Assembly (NCBI RefSeq): GCF_937910895.1 | Contig: NZ_CALEMI010000051.1 | Coordinates: 1 to 64,000, forward strand | Direction: 5' to 3' | Length of the DNA: 64,000 bases | Source: an uncultured Dokdonia sp. | GTDB lineage: Bacteria; Bacteroidota; Bacteroidia; Flavobacteriales; Flavobacteriaceae | Shown here: positions 52,068 through 61,987 of the stretch, one piece after another | How positions within the stretch are numbered: position 1 is the stretch's first letter | How the letters are laid out: every line of letters starts with the position of its first letter | Made by a program: the position numbers and the translations under genes | Notes under the pieces: generated by a model | The model's input: only the letters and a program-made list of their open reading frames with translations | Databases searched by the model: none | What the model was told of the DNA's origin: nothing

Positions 52068-52840
52068 AATTGATTGGTTAGTGTTACAAAAGAAGACTGT
52101 GCTTTTTCAAAAGCCTCTTTATCTACTTCAAAGTTTCCATACCATATATAGTCGTATAGATCTGTGACACGTCTAAATTGATTACGTACGTTAAGATCTT
52201 CTACTTCATATATATACTCATGATTGGTTTTTTGTACTTGCCAGTTGATGAGTTCTTTTCCGCTCATTTTTTGAAGCGCTAGCAAATAATAAAAACGAAT
52301 GGCTAGGCGGTAATTTCCAGCAGCAATCGCGCTGTCTATAAGTCCTTGTATATCATCGCGTTTAATAAGTTCTTCGTCATCAGAGAGAAAGGCTTGAGCA
52401 TTTTGCCTATTTTCAAAGGCTAAGTGTCCAGTATCCATTTTTAGGAATACCCAGACGAGCAATCCTACAAGAGAAGCAACGATTAAGTAGGGTAGTAGTT
52501 GTATTAAAAAACTACCCGTACCAGAAACGCTTTCATCTCCTAGAAGCCAACGTATAAAGCTTGACCACAAATCACTTAACCATTGTTTAAAATGCGTCCA
52601 CCAATTATCTTCTACTAACGCTTCGGTATAATCAAAATCTTCGTCGTTTTGATAGTTTTGGATTTGCTCTTTATCTAAAGTAATGGGATATAAAGGAGCT
52701 GTATCTTTTTGTAATTCATCTAAACTATAAGCAGTACTATCTTGTACAATGTTGATACCGACAGACGATGTTCCTGCATAGGTTTTTTTCGCGTAAAGCG
52801 AAATTAAAAAAATAAAAATCCAAATTATTCTATACTTCAT
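52064..52840 (-). CDS. DUF4129-type membrane protein
   Basis: A 258-residue protein with a signal peptide or TM at the start, a TM helix at about 113-133 (LIQLLPYLIVASLVGLLVWV) and a helical C-terminal cytoplasmic domain with NYRLAIRFYYLLALQKM, the DUF4129 hallmark. It overlaps both neighbours (4 and 11 bp), so it belongs to the same translation unit. It is inferred to be a scaffold of the MoxR-associated complex. Confidence 0.85.
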   Translation of the reverse strand: MKYRIIWIFIFLISLYAKKTYAGTSSVGINIVQDSTAYSLDELQKDTAPLYPITLDKEQIQNYQNDEDFDYTEALVEDNWWTHFKQWLSDLWSSFIRWLLGDESVSGTGSFLIQLLPYLIVASLVGLLVWVFLKMDTGHLAFENRQNAQAFLSDDEELIKRDDIQGLIDSAIAAGNYRLAIRFYYLLALQKMSGKELINWQVQKTNHEYIYEVEDLNVRNQFRRVTDLYDYIWYGNFEVDKEAFEKAQSSFVTLTNQL

Positions 52841-53711
52841 CAGATCTTCCTATAGAATTTATGCGCTCTAAAGAGCCTGTTTGATTTTTACGTTCGTTAA
52901 GGTTAAAATAGACAAGAGCAGATCCCAGTGGTATGATAAGATATACAATGTATTGCATAGAAGATGATATAATCGTGAGAACAATAGTGACCGTATCAAA
53001 CATATCACTAGGATCAGAAAAAGACCCTTCTTGCATCACCGTAAACATTTTGATCCACGTATAAATAATCATAGGGATACTAAAAACCATACTAATCAAA
53101 TACCATAAAAGCCCTATGAGTACAATCGCAATAAAGCTGACCCACCACTCCTCTTTAATGATCTCAAATGCTCTAGATAAAGATTCCGACACACCTTTGT
53201 CTTCAAAAATAAGGATAGGAAAAACCATAGCCATAGGCACTGTCAAGTATATTCCAGGAATAAAGCAAAATATAAAGCCAATAATGAGAATTAGATATTT
53301 AGTAATTCCCATGAGTACAGTCACTGTTGATTTATCGCGTATGTTTTGAAGAACTTCTTCTTCTTTGATTTCACCGTTATTTTTTATGTATGATTCGATA
53401 ATACACATGATCCCTGTAAATAAAAAAGATAAATATAGAAACAGGCATAAATACATGAATAATGCTGTGATAACAATTTCAGGCGCATTAAATGAACCGA
53501 GGGGATCATTATAATTAAACAGGGTTGAAGAAAACGAAATACTAGTATAATACACTTGTACGGCAAGAAAAAGTACAAACGGAATCCCTGCTGTCTTTGC
53601 TAATATTTTAAAAATGAGTTTATAGTTACGTCTAAAAAACTTGAAGGTATCTGTAACGATGTCTCCTATTTCTTTCTTTTTTCTGAATTCTATATAATTA
53701 GATGGTATCAT
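52830..53711 (-). CDS. Six-TM membrane protein of the MoxR cluster
   Basis: A 293-residue integral membrane protein with about six hydrophobic segments. The N-terminus is cytosolic and basic (YIEFRKKKEIGDIVTDTFKF), resembling DUF-type proteins with a glycerophosphodiesterase-like membrane domain, then an Arg/Asn-rich tail. It sits 1 bp from the SpoIIM-like gene and overlaps the DUF4129 gene by 11 bp. Function is unknown; it is part of the conserved cluster. Confidence 0.75.
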   Translation of the reverse strand: MIPSNYIEFRKKKEIGDIVTDTFKFFRRNYKLIFKILAKTAGIPFVLFLAVQVYYTSISFSSTLFNYNDPLGSFNAPEIVITALFMYLCLFLYLSFLFTGIMCIIESYIKNNGEIKEEEVLQNIRDKSTVTVLMGITKYLILIIGFIFCFIPGIYLTVPMAMVFPILIFEDKGVSESLSRAFEIIKEEWWVSFIAIVLIGLLWYLISMVFSIPMIIYTWIKMFTVMQEGSFSDPSDMFDTVTIVLTIISSSMQYIVYLIIPLGSALVYFNLNERKNQTGSLERINSIGRSDEV

Positions 53712-53712
53712 C

Positions 53713-54705
53713 TTACAGGGTTGGAATTTTTGGTGTGTTAGTTAATTCGAGTTGTTGTTTTTTATATTGTTGTCTGGGGTAGATCACATAATAAAAAACG
53801 ATAAGTGCTAGTGAACTAGTAATAATAACAATAGCTAATGCATCTGGCATTTCTGTATGTCTTGTGACAAAGCCTTCCAGAAATCCAGCAATGATAAAAA
53901 ATGGGACAGTACTTACCACAATTTTAAGCCCATTTTTCACTCCTTTTTTAAAGGAAGCCAGTCGTGTGTAGGTGCCTGGAAACAAGATACTATTTCCTAA
54001 GACCATACCCGCACACCCTGCAATAATAATCACAGAAATCTCAATAGTCCCGTGGATCCAAATGGTGCGTACAGATTCCCAGCCAATACCTTGCTCAAAA
54101 AAGAAATATTGAAAACTCCCTAGCATAATGGCATTGCGCATAATAACCATTAAGGAGCCTATAGAAAATAAGATCCCTAAAATAAAGGCGTATAGTGCCA
54201 CTCGGATGTTATTAATTGTAATTCCTAGAAACATATCAAGTTCGCCTTGTTCTTTATAGACCGCCATAGGATCTCCTTTTTCTATGTTACTCAATGTCAT
54301 ATTTACATAGCCATCACCTAATATAGAACGTACAAAAGTCCCATCATGCGCAGCACTGTAGGCACCAATAATGGTAAAAAGTAAGAAGGTTAAAAAAGCG
54401 ATGAGTAATTGCTTTTGATAGCCATACATAAGAAGCGGAAACTCTTCGGTAAAGAATGTAATAAAGCGTTTACTAGATTCTCTTTTGGTCTTATAGATAA
54501 TTTGATGTGATTGTGATGCTAGATAATTAAGGTACTCTAAGGTCTTGCTTTTTGGGTAAAATGTTTGCGCATAACTGAGATGATCTGTTACTTCAATATA
54601 GAGATTTGAGAGCTCATCAGGGTGTATTTGATTTTTGTTAATAATAACATTTTCAAACTTCAACCATTTAGCCTTATTTTGCTTAACAAAAGCCGCTTCG
54701 CGCAT
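53713..54705 (-). CDS. SpoIIM/DUF95-like membrane protein
   Basis: A 330-residue protein with a cytosolic N-terminal domain (about 1-95) and five or six TM helices. IWIHGTIEISVIIIAGCAGM and the GTFVRSILG region match the stage II sporulation M (DUF95) family, which in non-sporulating bacteria accompanies MoxR and RDD genes. It is the first gene of the leftward cluster and diverges from the RDD gene with 34 bp between the starts. Confidence 0.88.
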   Translation of the reverse strand: MREAAFVKQNKAKWLKFENVIINKNQIHPDELSNLYIEVTDHLSYAQTFYPKSKTLEYLNYLASQSHQIIYKTKRESSKRFITFFTEEFPLLMYGYQKQLLIAFLTFLLFTIIGAYSAAHDGTFVRSILGDGYVNMTLSNIEKGDPMAVYKEQGELDMFLGITINNIRVALYAFILGILFSIGSLMVIMRNAIMLGSFQYFFFEQGIGWESVRTIWIHGTIEISVIIIAGCAGMVLGNSILFPGTYTRLASFKKGVKNGLKIVVSTVPFFIIAGFLEGFVTRHTEMPDALAIVIITSSLALIVFYYVIYPRQQYKKQQLELTNTPKIPTL

Positions 54706-54739
54706 TTATAAAAAATTAGAAAGTAAAGAAAGAGAATAA

Positions 54740-55453
54740 ATGGATAATTTTCAAATAGAAACTGCTCAAAATGTAAGTATTTATCAAAATGTAGCGGGAA
54801 TTGGAGATCGGATACTGGCATATATCATAGATCTGCTTATTATATTTTCCTATTGGCTCCTATCTGTGTTCCTTTTAGGCGCTTTTGGGATAGACGATGA
54901 TGCTGTTTGGATATTTATGTTAGTCCTTGGACTTCCTACATTTTTATACCATTTGTTTTTTGAAACGTTCTGGGATGGTAGAACGCCAGGGAAATCTGCT
55001 ATGAAATTAAAAGTAGTCAAACTAGATGGTTCAAAACCTGGCTTTGGAAGTTATTTTGTACGCTGGATTATGCGTATTGTAGATATAAGTATCACCAGTG
55101 GAGGTGTAGCTGTTGTAAGTATCTTAATGAGTGACAAAGGACAACGGTTAGGTGATATTGCTGCAGGAACAACACTAATCAGTGAGAAGAAAAGAGTCAA
55201 CATATCTCAGAGTTTATTGGTAAACGTGCCTGAAAATTATATCCCTACCTATCCTCAAGTAACCATTTTTAATGATCAAGATGTACAAACCATCAAAACA
55301 TTGTATACAGATGCAAAGCGCAATGGCAATCATAATGTGATTATAAAATTGGCAGAACGATTAAAACAAAAAATGGGTGTTGAACCCAAAGAAACGAACA
55401 TTGAGTTTGTAGATCGTGTGATTACAGATTATAATTATTACACACAGCAATAA
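54740..55453 (+). CDS. RDD-family membrane protein
   Basis: A 237-residue protein with three TM helices and the RDD motifs: GIGDRILAYIIDLLIIF (Arg, Asp) and later DGRTPGKSAMKLKVV, with QRLGDIAAGT after the last helix. RDD proteins occur beside MoxR/DUF58 genes; some may act in ion transport. The C-terminal about 60 residues are cytosolic. Its stop overlaps the next start by 1 bp (TAATG). Confidence 0.9.
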   Translation: MDNFQIETAQNVSIYQNVAGIGDRILAYIIDLLIIFSYWLLSVFLLGAFGIDDDAVWIFMLVLGLPTFLYHLFFETFWDGRTPGKSAMKLKVVKLDGSKPGFGSYFVRWIMRIVDISITSGGVAVVSILMSDKGQRLGDIAAGTTLISEKKRVNISQSLLVNVPENYIPTYPQVTIFNDQDVQTIKTLYTDAKRNGNHNVIIKLAERLKQKMGVEPKETNIEFVDRVITDYNYYTQQ

Positions 55454-56073
55454 TGGAGATTATTACACTCATAGATATTTTAGGAACCATCTCTTTTGCG
55501 ATTTCAGGAGCTTTGACAGCAATGCATAAACGTATGGATGCGTTTGGGATTTTGATCATAGCACTCGTCACTTCTATAGGAGGCGGAACATTGAGAGACG
55601 TTCTCATAGGTAAAACACCTGTTACCTGGATGCAAGATCAAGTATTTCCTACCGTAATTTTTATTACGGCAGTATTTGCTGTTTTACTTAGAAGCAAGCT
55701 CAAGTATGTTAGGCGTTCCTTATTTTTATTTGATACGATAGGGATCGGATTATATACGATTACAGGGGTACAGGTGAGTTTAGCTTTTGGATTAGACCCT
55801 CTTATATGTGTGATCTTAGGAACTGTTTCAGCGTGTTTTGGAGGGGTTTTACGAGATATTTTATGTAATGAAATTCCTATTATTTTTCATAAAGAAATTT
55901 ATGCAACCGCATGTATTGCGGGTGCAGTCATTTATCTACTACTTTCTAAATCTGAAGTACCACAATCTATTGCGATGATTCTTTCTGGAACCACTATTAT
56001 AGGGATACGTATTCTTGCAGTGGTTTTTAAATGGCAATTACCAAGGTTGTATAAAAGAGAGGTGTCTGAATAA
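55453..56073 (+). CDS. TRIC-like/UPF0126 membrane protein
   Basis: A 206-residue protein with seven hydrophobic segments and two internal Gly-rich repeats: GALTAMHKRMDAFGILIIAL with IGGGTLRDVLIGKTPVTW, and VSACFGGVLRDILCNEIP. This pseudo-repeat is the hallmark of UPF0126/TRIC channels (YadS type), which conduct monovalent cations or amino acids. It is translated with RDD. Confidence 0.9.
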   Translation: MEIITLIDILGTISFAISGALTAMHKRMDAFGILIIALVTSIGGGTLRDVLIGKTPVTWMQDQVFPTVIFITAVFAVLLRSKLKYVRRSLFLFDTIGIGLYTITGVQVSLAFGLDPLICVILGTVSACFGGVLRDILCNEIPIIFHKEIYATACIAGAVIYLLLSKSEVPQSIAMILSGTTIIGIRILAVVFKWQLPRLYKREVSE

Positions 56074-56738
56074 TCTTAAAATGGGTTTATGCGCTTCTTC
56101 CTAATGGCAGGCAGGCAGGTTCGCGAAAGCAAACACAATACGTAGCCTTTAAAATTAGAATCAAATCTTTACTCCAAACCATCATAATCCATAAAAAAAG
56201 CTCTCTTATGATAGAGAGCTTTTATACGTTGCTTACTTCAATCAAATGGTTCATATAGGAATTTTTATAAGTAAGAAGGCTAATTCAAATAATTTATAAA
56301 ATCTCTTTCCGTAGTTTTTGATTGTCTATATATAGACGTAATTTTTTAGTCAATGTTTCATGACAAATATGAGATTAACAATTATTTAACCCTGACGCCA
56401 CTTTATAACTTTACCTTTATATGGTATCATAGGTTTTCTGTAGCATTAGTTGCATATCCAAACTTTCCTATCAATAAATAACAATATCTAGTAACACTAT
56501 GTTATGTTAAAGTCAATTATATATTCTTAATCTCTCACTCTATAGAATCTATACAATACAAACCGTTATGTATTTTGAGTTATTTTATCGATTTTACATT
56601 AAACCTAAAAGGAATATCGTAGAAAGTTTTTAATTCTTCCTTTAAGATTGAGGTAATAATTGAAAATTTTAATTCTTTTTTAAAGGCTATATCTCAAAAT
56701 GCACAACGGGTATTAGATATATAATCTTATTACATAGT
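56074..56738. other. Intergenic region
   Basis: The 665-bp region holds the terminator below and a GGTTCGCGAAAGC motif behind three GGCA units (GGCAGGCAGGCAGGTT, about 56,104-56,119). The rest is A+T-rich without a recognisable gene. Confidence 0.55.
56194..56224 (+). terminator. Terminator after the TRIC-like gene
   Basis: AAAAGCTCTCT and AGAGAGCTTTTA form an 11-bp stem, 121 bp past the stop; T-rich on both strands. Confidence 0.75.
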
Positions 56739-57629
56739 TTAGTTCTTTTTTAGAGTATCACTTCTACTACGAGTCTCTTTTTGTAATGCTTCAAAAAGAG
56801 GGTCTGCGATTGATCCATACATGGATTTCATGAAATGTAATACGTGGGGTTTGGTCTTACTGACATTTCCTCCTACAATGGGTGGAGCAGGATCATATTC
56901 CATATCAAGCATAACGGCTTGTGCGTAATCTTCTCCAGTAAGTTCTGCTAGAATAGCTAATGACATATCCATACCTGCTGTTACTCCTGCAGACGTCCAA
57001 TATTTACCATCTTGCGTATATCTGTCTCCTGTAAAAGTCGCACCATTTTCTGCTAAAATCTCTTTTGCCCTAAACCAATTACCAGTAGCTCTTTTACCAT
57101 CTAGCAATCCCGTTTTTCCTAATATCCATCCCCCTGTACAAACACTTGTAGTATATTTAGTAGTTGTATCTATCGTACGAATCCAACGTAATAATTCCTG
57201 ATTATAAGAATTTTCAATAGTTTCTTTAAAACCACCTGGGATCACAAGGATATCTAAATGACTCACTTTATCAATTGTTGTGTCTGGAATAAACTCCAAA
57301 CCCATAACAGTTGTTATATTACCCGGCTCCACAGCGATTGTAAATACATTAGCTCCCATTATATTTTTAAATACATATCTAGGGCCTAAAGCATCTAAAT
57401 CATTAACGCCATCATACACTAAAATTCCAATATCTTTAACTTCATGATCTTTTATCTCTACAGATTTCATAACTTCATCATGTTCTATTGAAAACGTATC
57501 TGTCTGATTAGTATCTTGAGTTTTAATATTGGTATTGATCTTTACCTGTTCATTTGTAGGTTGTGTTTTTTCTTCATTACAACTACATATACTCAAAATA
57601 ACGAGTATTAAAATTAATATATTTTTCAT
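56739..57629 (-). CDS. DJ-1/PfpI-family lipoprotein
   Basis: A 296-residue exported protein with lipobox (SICSC, lipid Cys17) and a polar linker (about 20-62). The DJ-1/PfpI core follows: IGILVYDGVNDLDALGPRYV, VIPGGF, and the nucleophile Cys164 in TSVCTGGWILGKTGLLDGKRA. This resembles isonitrile-hydratase or AraC-associated GATase1-like domains, but as a lipoprotein it acts in the periplasm. It lacks a regulator domain. Substrate unknown. Confidence 0.87.
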   Translation of the reverse strand: MKNILILILVILSICSCNEEKTQPTNEQVKINTNIKTQDTNQTDTFSIEHDEVMKSVEIKDHEVKDIGILVYDGVNDLDALGPRYVFKNIMGANVFTIAVEPGNITTVMGLEFIPDTTIDKVSHLDILVIPGGFKETIENSYNQELLRWIRTIDTTTKYTTSVCTGGWILGKTGLLDGKRATGNWFRAKEILAENGATFTGDRYTQDGKYWTSAGVTAGMDMSLAILAELTGEDYAQAVMLDMEYDPAPPIVGGNVSKTKPHVLHFMKSMYGSIADPLFEALQKETRSRSDTLKKN

Positions 57630-57868
57630 TTTTTAAATTTTTGTTTGAAAATGTGCCTTTAAGTATTTCTGGTTTTTAAATAGTTCTAATAAGGTTTTCA
57701 CCCTTGCCTACGGGCTAGGCAGTTTCGCGAAAGAGGATTCTTATTAAATCTATGACGTTGTTTAATCAGCATTTTGAAATCGAGTAAGACTTCCCTTAAA
57801 TGTTAAGCACGTAAAATGTGTAGTTACATATTGCGATGTGCTACTATAAAAGATTCTGAAGAATGAAA

Positions 57869-58240
57869 TTAAACCTGAGGTGGATGAAAGATATCCCAAG
57901 TTTTTAAACGTGAATACTTAGATTCTGCGGTAGCAAAATTATCTGAGCTATTCACTATTTGGTTATTGTCAGGTTCGCTTTCGCGAAAGCTAAAAAAAGC
58001 AAACTCATACTTACTATGGACAAGTTGTGGTACTTCCTGATCTTGTTTAGGCTTTTTTTTCTGAAGCTCTCGCATTAAATAGCACTTGCCACCGCATTGC
58101 ATTTTTGGTTGCTCCTTGTTAATACAAAGCACTTCTTTAATATACTCGTTGTTAACAAGAAAATCTGTCCATACCGAAATATTTATCGCTGGCTGTATAT
58201 GTAAACAAGATACTAATATGAGGGCTAATAAACGTTTCAC
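57869..58240 (-). CDS. Small secreted Cys-containing protein
   Basis: A 123-residue protein with a signal-peptide-like start (LLALILVSCLHIQPAINIS). The central CINKEQPKMQCGGKCYLMRE has three Cys in C-x8-C-x3-C spacing, a pattern I associate with a common uncharacterised Bacteroidota family, sometimes near metal-uptake genes. A polar tail follows, with an AFFSF stretch read from a GCTTTCGCGAAAGC copy. A role in metal handling is a guess. Confidence 0.65.
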   Translation of the reverse strand: MKRLLALILVSCLHIQPAINISVWTDFLVNNEYIKEVLCINKEQPKMQCGGKCYLMRELQKKKPKQDQEVPQLVHSKYEFAFFSFRESEPDNNQIVNSSDNFATAESKYSRLKTWDIFHPPQV

Positions 58241-58688
58241 AATTTTTACAAAAATAAATATTGTGATTCACAAATGATACTAAATTCCTTATAAATCTCC
58301 AGGTTTTTGACAGTTTAGAAATAGTATGATTAGAAAAATTAAATAAATTTTGAAGTCTAAAATTTCAAACTTTTATTTTTTATCAAAAAAACATCAATAC
58401 ATTGAAATTAGTGATAAGGAGAGACTAAAAGTAATCCTTTCCGAAATATTAAAGGGAGTATTGACTTCTGTTATTGGGTAATCGATTTCCAAAGAAGTCT
58501 GTAGTCCTTTGATACATTAGGAAATAGTTTTGATTGGTGTAAAGAGCGATTGAAAAGATGGATTACTAACCGCTGTATTGAGACCTGTACAGCCTTTCCC
58601 GTACTTGATGCGGGATACGATGGTGTGAGAGACGCATTGGCGATCATTTGATCTTCAGCCATCTACTCGACTGTGCTTTCGTTATTTT
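58241..58688. other. Intergenic region
   Basis: A 448-bp region. The 63-codon frame at 58,471-58,662 lies on a CCCGTACTTGATGCGGG inverted repeat and looks like chance. Nothing else could be named. Confidence 0.5.
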
Positions 58689-59396
58689 CTAATTATCATT
58701 TTGTAATTCAGAAAAGATGATTGTTAGTTTTGTTAAAGATTCAATTGCATTTTCATAAGCTTCTCTATTTTTACTCAAAGTTGTTATTCTAGCTATAACC
58801 GAGTTTTCAAAATATGCATCTTTTCCAAAATTATCTGAAGACTCGGTCATATTCATAAATCTTGCATTTGACATTAAATAATCCTGAGTATATACATTTA
58901 TCAACTCTCGGTCAAGATCCTCAATAAATTTAATGTCATTGAATGAATCGTATGTTTCAGATATAGAATTACGTAAGTTCAAATCTTCAAAAAGTTTTAG
59001 GTCTCCTGAAAATTTTAAGTTTTCATGGGTAATCGTTATTGGATTAAATGAATTACCCGAAATTATGTAGATGGATTTTGATAGTAATTTTGGGTTTTCA
59101 TATTCTTTGTTTACTAAGATTTTAATTAACGTATCTAGTTCTGTAAGTATTTTTATTGACTCATCTTTATGGTCATTTAAGTTTTTTAGATTAGCTTCTG
59201 CTTCATCATTTAGCTGAGCAATATAAGATTTAAATAGATTATTATCGTCTTTTTTTCTCGATTGGTTGTTAATTCCTAAGGCTATAAGAATTCCAATAAT
59301 TACCAGAATTATTTCTCCAAATGCATATATTAGATATTTGCCAAGCTTATTTTCAGTCAGCATATTTTTACGAATTTTTCTAAAGAATTTTATCAT
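58689..59396 (-). CDS. DUF6090-type membrane protein
   Basis: A 235-residue protein with a basic amphipathic N-terminus (MIKFFRKIRKNMLTENKLGK) and a single TM helix (about 26-44, FGEIILVIIGILIALGINNQ). A long helical domain follows. This N-terminus is a hallmark of a very common flavobacterial family (DUF6090-like) of unknown role. It stands alone with a GC-poor upstream region. Confidence 0.8.
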   Translation of the reverse strand: MIKFFRKIRKNMLTENKLGKYLIYAFGEIILVIIGILIALGINNQSRKKDDNNLFKSYIAQLNDEAEANLKNLNDHKDESIKILTELDTLIKILVNKEYENPKLLSKSIYIISGNSFNPITITHENLKFSGDLKLFEDLNLRNSISETYDSFNDIKFIEDLDRELINVYTQDYLMSNARFMNMTESSDNFGKDAYFENSVIARITTLSKNREAYENAIESLTKLTIIFSELQNDN

Positions 59397-60043
59397 TGGT
59401 TAGCGGTTTCTGATAATGAAGCACAACAATAATATAATAGCAATTGCTATTATACTCTATATATTTATTACAAATCTAACGGATTCTTAAGTCATTTAAA
59501 ATTGTTTACAGCACTTTATAAATTTCTCTTATTTTCGGACTATTATGACATAATAGGATTTTGAATATACCTTAAAGCGATACCATTTTCTTATAAACAA
59601 ATAGCAAAACTATGTCTTATTGTATGCAGGGTAACTCCCTTACTTATTATTGATTTTTTCTACTGCCCCAACCACTATTTTTTTTACACAATTAACCTAT
59701 ATTTATTAAATCTATATTATTAAGTTAACTTTATACTAGCTAGTTGATAGATTAAATTAGAGCTGACGAAAATAGAAAGTTAACGTAGGGTTTTACGTGA
59801 GACTATATGCTATTAAATGATACGATTTGTATTATTTTGGAATAGTAAGTATCTTTTTTTAACTATTTAAAAATAAAATCCCAGAGTCCGGAACTCTGGG
59901 ATTTTGTGGTAGACATTTCTTCTAATTAACACTAACCATCAAAACGAATTAAAAGGTGTCTAACCAGTCGAAGTTAACTTCTTATTCTATAGACGTATTA
60001 TTTTAGGTAGTGTTACAGCGATTTATTTTTTTAACTTTGTTTT
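59397..60043. other. Intergenic region with orphan terminator
   Basis: The 647-bp A+T-rich region holds a strong hairpin (59,875-59,905) not adjacent to any coding gene. No promoter with both boxes was recognised. A short untranslated RNA is possible. Confidence 0.5.
59875..59905 (-). terminator. Orphan intrinsic terminator
   Basis: AAAATCCCAGAGT and ACTCTGGGATTTT form a 13-bp stem with a CCGG-A loop. On the minus strand a T-rich run (TTTTATTTTTA) follows. No gene end lies nearby on either strand. Confidence 0.7.
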
Positions 60044-60430
60044 ATGATAATAAAGCCCACATTAGTTCTCGGCGCCTCTCTAAAGCCCATTCGATATTCA
60101 AATATTGCCATACAACGTTTGCAACAATACAACCATCCTATTATAGCTGTTGGCTTGAAGGCCGGGATCACTCATGGTCAGGAAGTGATCACGTTTGAGT
60201 CCGCTTTCGCGAAAGCGGAAACACATAGAAACACCATAGATACCGTCACCTTATATATCAGTCCGCAACGTCAAGATTCCTATATGGAGTATGTAGTTTC
60301 GCTGAAGCCGAAACGTGTCGTTTTCAATCCAGGTACTGAAAATCCTGAATTTTATAAGGTTCTCAAAGAGAATAATATTCCTTTTGAAATAGCGTGTACT
60401 TTAGTTCTTTTGGGTACGAATCAATATTAA
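60044..60430 (+). CDS. CoA-binding-domain protein (YccU-like)
   Basis: A 128-residue Rossmann-fold protein. LVLGASLKPIRYSNIAIQRL is the nucleotide-binding start and VVFNPGTENPEFYK the second conserved segment, as in small stand-alone CoA-binding proteins. The role is unknown in most species. Its 3' end overlaps the convergent symporter gene by 30 bp. A CGCTTTCGCGAAAGCG copy reads AFAKA in the middle. Confidence 0.88.
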   Translation: MIIKPTLVLGASLKPIRYSNIAIQRLQQYNHPIIAVGLKAGITHGQEVITFESAFAKAETHRNTIDTVTLYISPQRQDSYMEYVVSLKPKRVVFNPGTENPEFYKVLKENNIPFEIACTLVLLGTNQY

Positions 60431-61864
60431 GCCTAAGAAGGTAAGTGCGCCGTTGAGAATGAGGATAAAGAATCCAAAATCAAAGCCTGCGTATGTTTTA
60501 CAGAAATAACTAATCAGGTATGCTAAAATGGGAGATGCTATCGCAATAATGGGTACGATGGCGTCTTTGACATTCCAAGAGGTAAAAAGCCCAAAGGCAT
60601 ATAAGCCTAGTAATGGCCCGTAGGTGTACCCTGCAAAAGTGAATAAACGAGCGATTACACTGTCATCTGCAATCACATATTTGAAGATAATAATCACTAG
60701 AATTAATACAACAGACATGAGTACGTGAATGCGTTTACGCATTCGGATTTGTTCTTTTGGTTCGTATTTCTTTTCTATGTCTAGAATATCAATACTAAAA
60801 GACGTCGTAAGGGATGTCAACGCACTATCAGCACTGGAGTATGCCGCAGCAATCAATCCTAACAAGAAGACAATTGCCAGTCCAGCTCCCAATCCGCTTT
60901 CTACTGCGATCGTAGGGAAGAGTTGGTCTTTATGTGCATCTATTCCTTGTTGGGAGGCATACACCGTCAATAAAACGCCTAAAACTAAAAAGACCATATT
61001 GACAATTGTGAGTACGATGGTAAACCAAAACATATTCTTTTTGGCATCTTCCAGATTACGACACGTTAGGTTTTTTTGCATCATATCCTGATCCAATCCT
61101 GTCATCACAATAGCAATAAAAGCTCCTGAAATAAATTGCTTAAAGAAGTAATCGCTGCTCTTCCAATCGTCAAAAAAGAATACCTGAGACAAATCACTAT
61201 CTGATACAAAGCTCATAATCTCACCGCCCGAAAGTCCTAGTTCTTCAGAGACATAATAAATAGCCACGCCAACGGCAATCAGCATAAACAAGGTTTGGAG
61301 TGTATCTGTCCACACAATGGTTTTAATTCCCGCTTTAAAGGTGTAGAGCCAAATCAACAAAATGGTAATCGTCACCGTTACCCAAAAAGGCACGCCTTCT
61401 TGACCAAAAAATGACATTTTATCAAAGACTAAGAGTTGCAATACATTCGCCACCAAATACAACCGAAAACTCGCACCCACAATCCGACTCAATAAAAAGA
61501 AGGAAGCCCCCGTTTTATAAGATGCATTTCCAAATCGAGTCTCTAGATAGGTGTAAATAGATGTTAAATTTAGTTTATAGTAGAGCGGGAGGAGTACCAA
61601 TCCGATGACAGCATATCCTACGGTATACCCTAATACCACTTGAAAGTAACTAAAACTCGAAGCTTCAATCCATCCAGGCACGGATATAAATGTCACTCCA
61701 GAAAGCGAAGCTCCAATCATTCCAAATGCCACCAAATACCACGGCGATTGCTTTCCAGCTTTAAAGAAATCAGCATTAGAGCCACTTTTACCTGTGAGGT
61801 AACTAATGCCCATTAAGACACCAAAATAACCAGCAATAAGAAGTAAGATTTGATAGGGTTGCAT
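60401..61864 (-). CDS. Sodium:solute symporter (SSS family)
   Basis: A 487-residue inner-membrane transporter with about 13 TM helices. Family features include GASLSGVTFISVPGW near the N-terminus (TM1 break), YTYLETRFGN, and SSADSALTSLTTSFSIDI (TM8, sodium-site Ser/Thr). The C-terminus extends into the convergent CoA-binding gene. Substrate unknown, but many relatives carry amino acids, sialic acid or sugars. Confidence 0.92.
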   Translation of the reverse strand: MQPYQILLLIAGYFGVLMGISYLTGKSGSNADFFKAGKQSPWYLVAFGMIGASLSGVTFISVPGWIEASSFSYFQVVLGYTVGYAVIGLVLLPLYYKLNLTSIYTYLETRFGNASYKTGASFFLLSRIVGASFRLYLVANVLQLLVFDKMSFFGQEGVPFWVTVTITILLIWLYTFKAGIKTIVWTDTLQTLFMLIAVGVAIYYVSEELGLSGGEIMSFVSDSDLSQVFFFDDWKSSDYFFKQFISGAFIAIVMTGLDQDMMQKNLTCRNLEDAKKNMFWFTIVLTIVNMVFLVLGVLLTVYASQQGIDAHKDQLFPTIAVESGLGAGLAIVFLLGLIAAAYSSADSALTSLTTSFSIDILDIEKKYEPKEQIRMRKRIHVLMSVVLILVIIIFKYVIADDSVIARLFTFAGYTYGPLLGLYAFGLFTSWNVKDAIVPIIAIASPILAYLISYFCKTYAGFDFGFFILILNGALTFLGLILIRTQKN

Positions 61865-61987
61865 GCAATATGATTTATTGGGTGCTAATATAGGGGTTTT
61901 AGTTGTTGGCTTTTAGATCTTAGTGGGTAGCTTTTGTTGGGAGCGTAAAGTTGGAAGTTTGATGAGGTATTATTAGCGATTAACCTT

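Noticed and set aside
58471-58662. A 63-codon minus-strand frame
   Set aside because: It covers a short inverted repeat and has no recognisable protein-like pattern or neighbour support.
60032-60039. TAACTTTG as a -7 box for the CoA-binding gene
   Set aside because: It is only 4 bp before the ATG, too close for a normal promoter, and no -33 TTG was seen at a proper distance.
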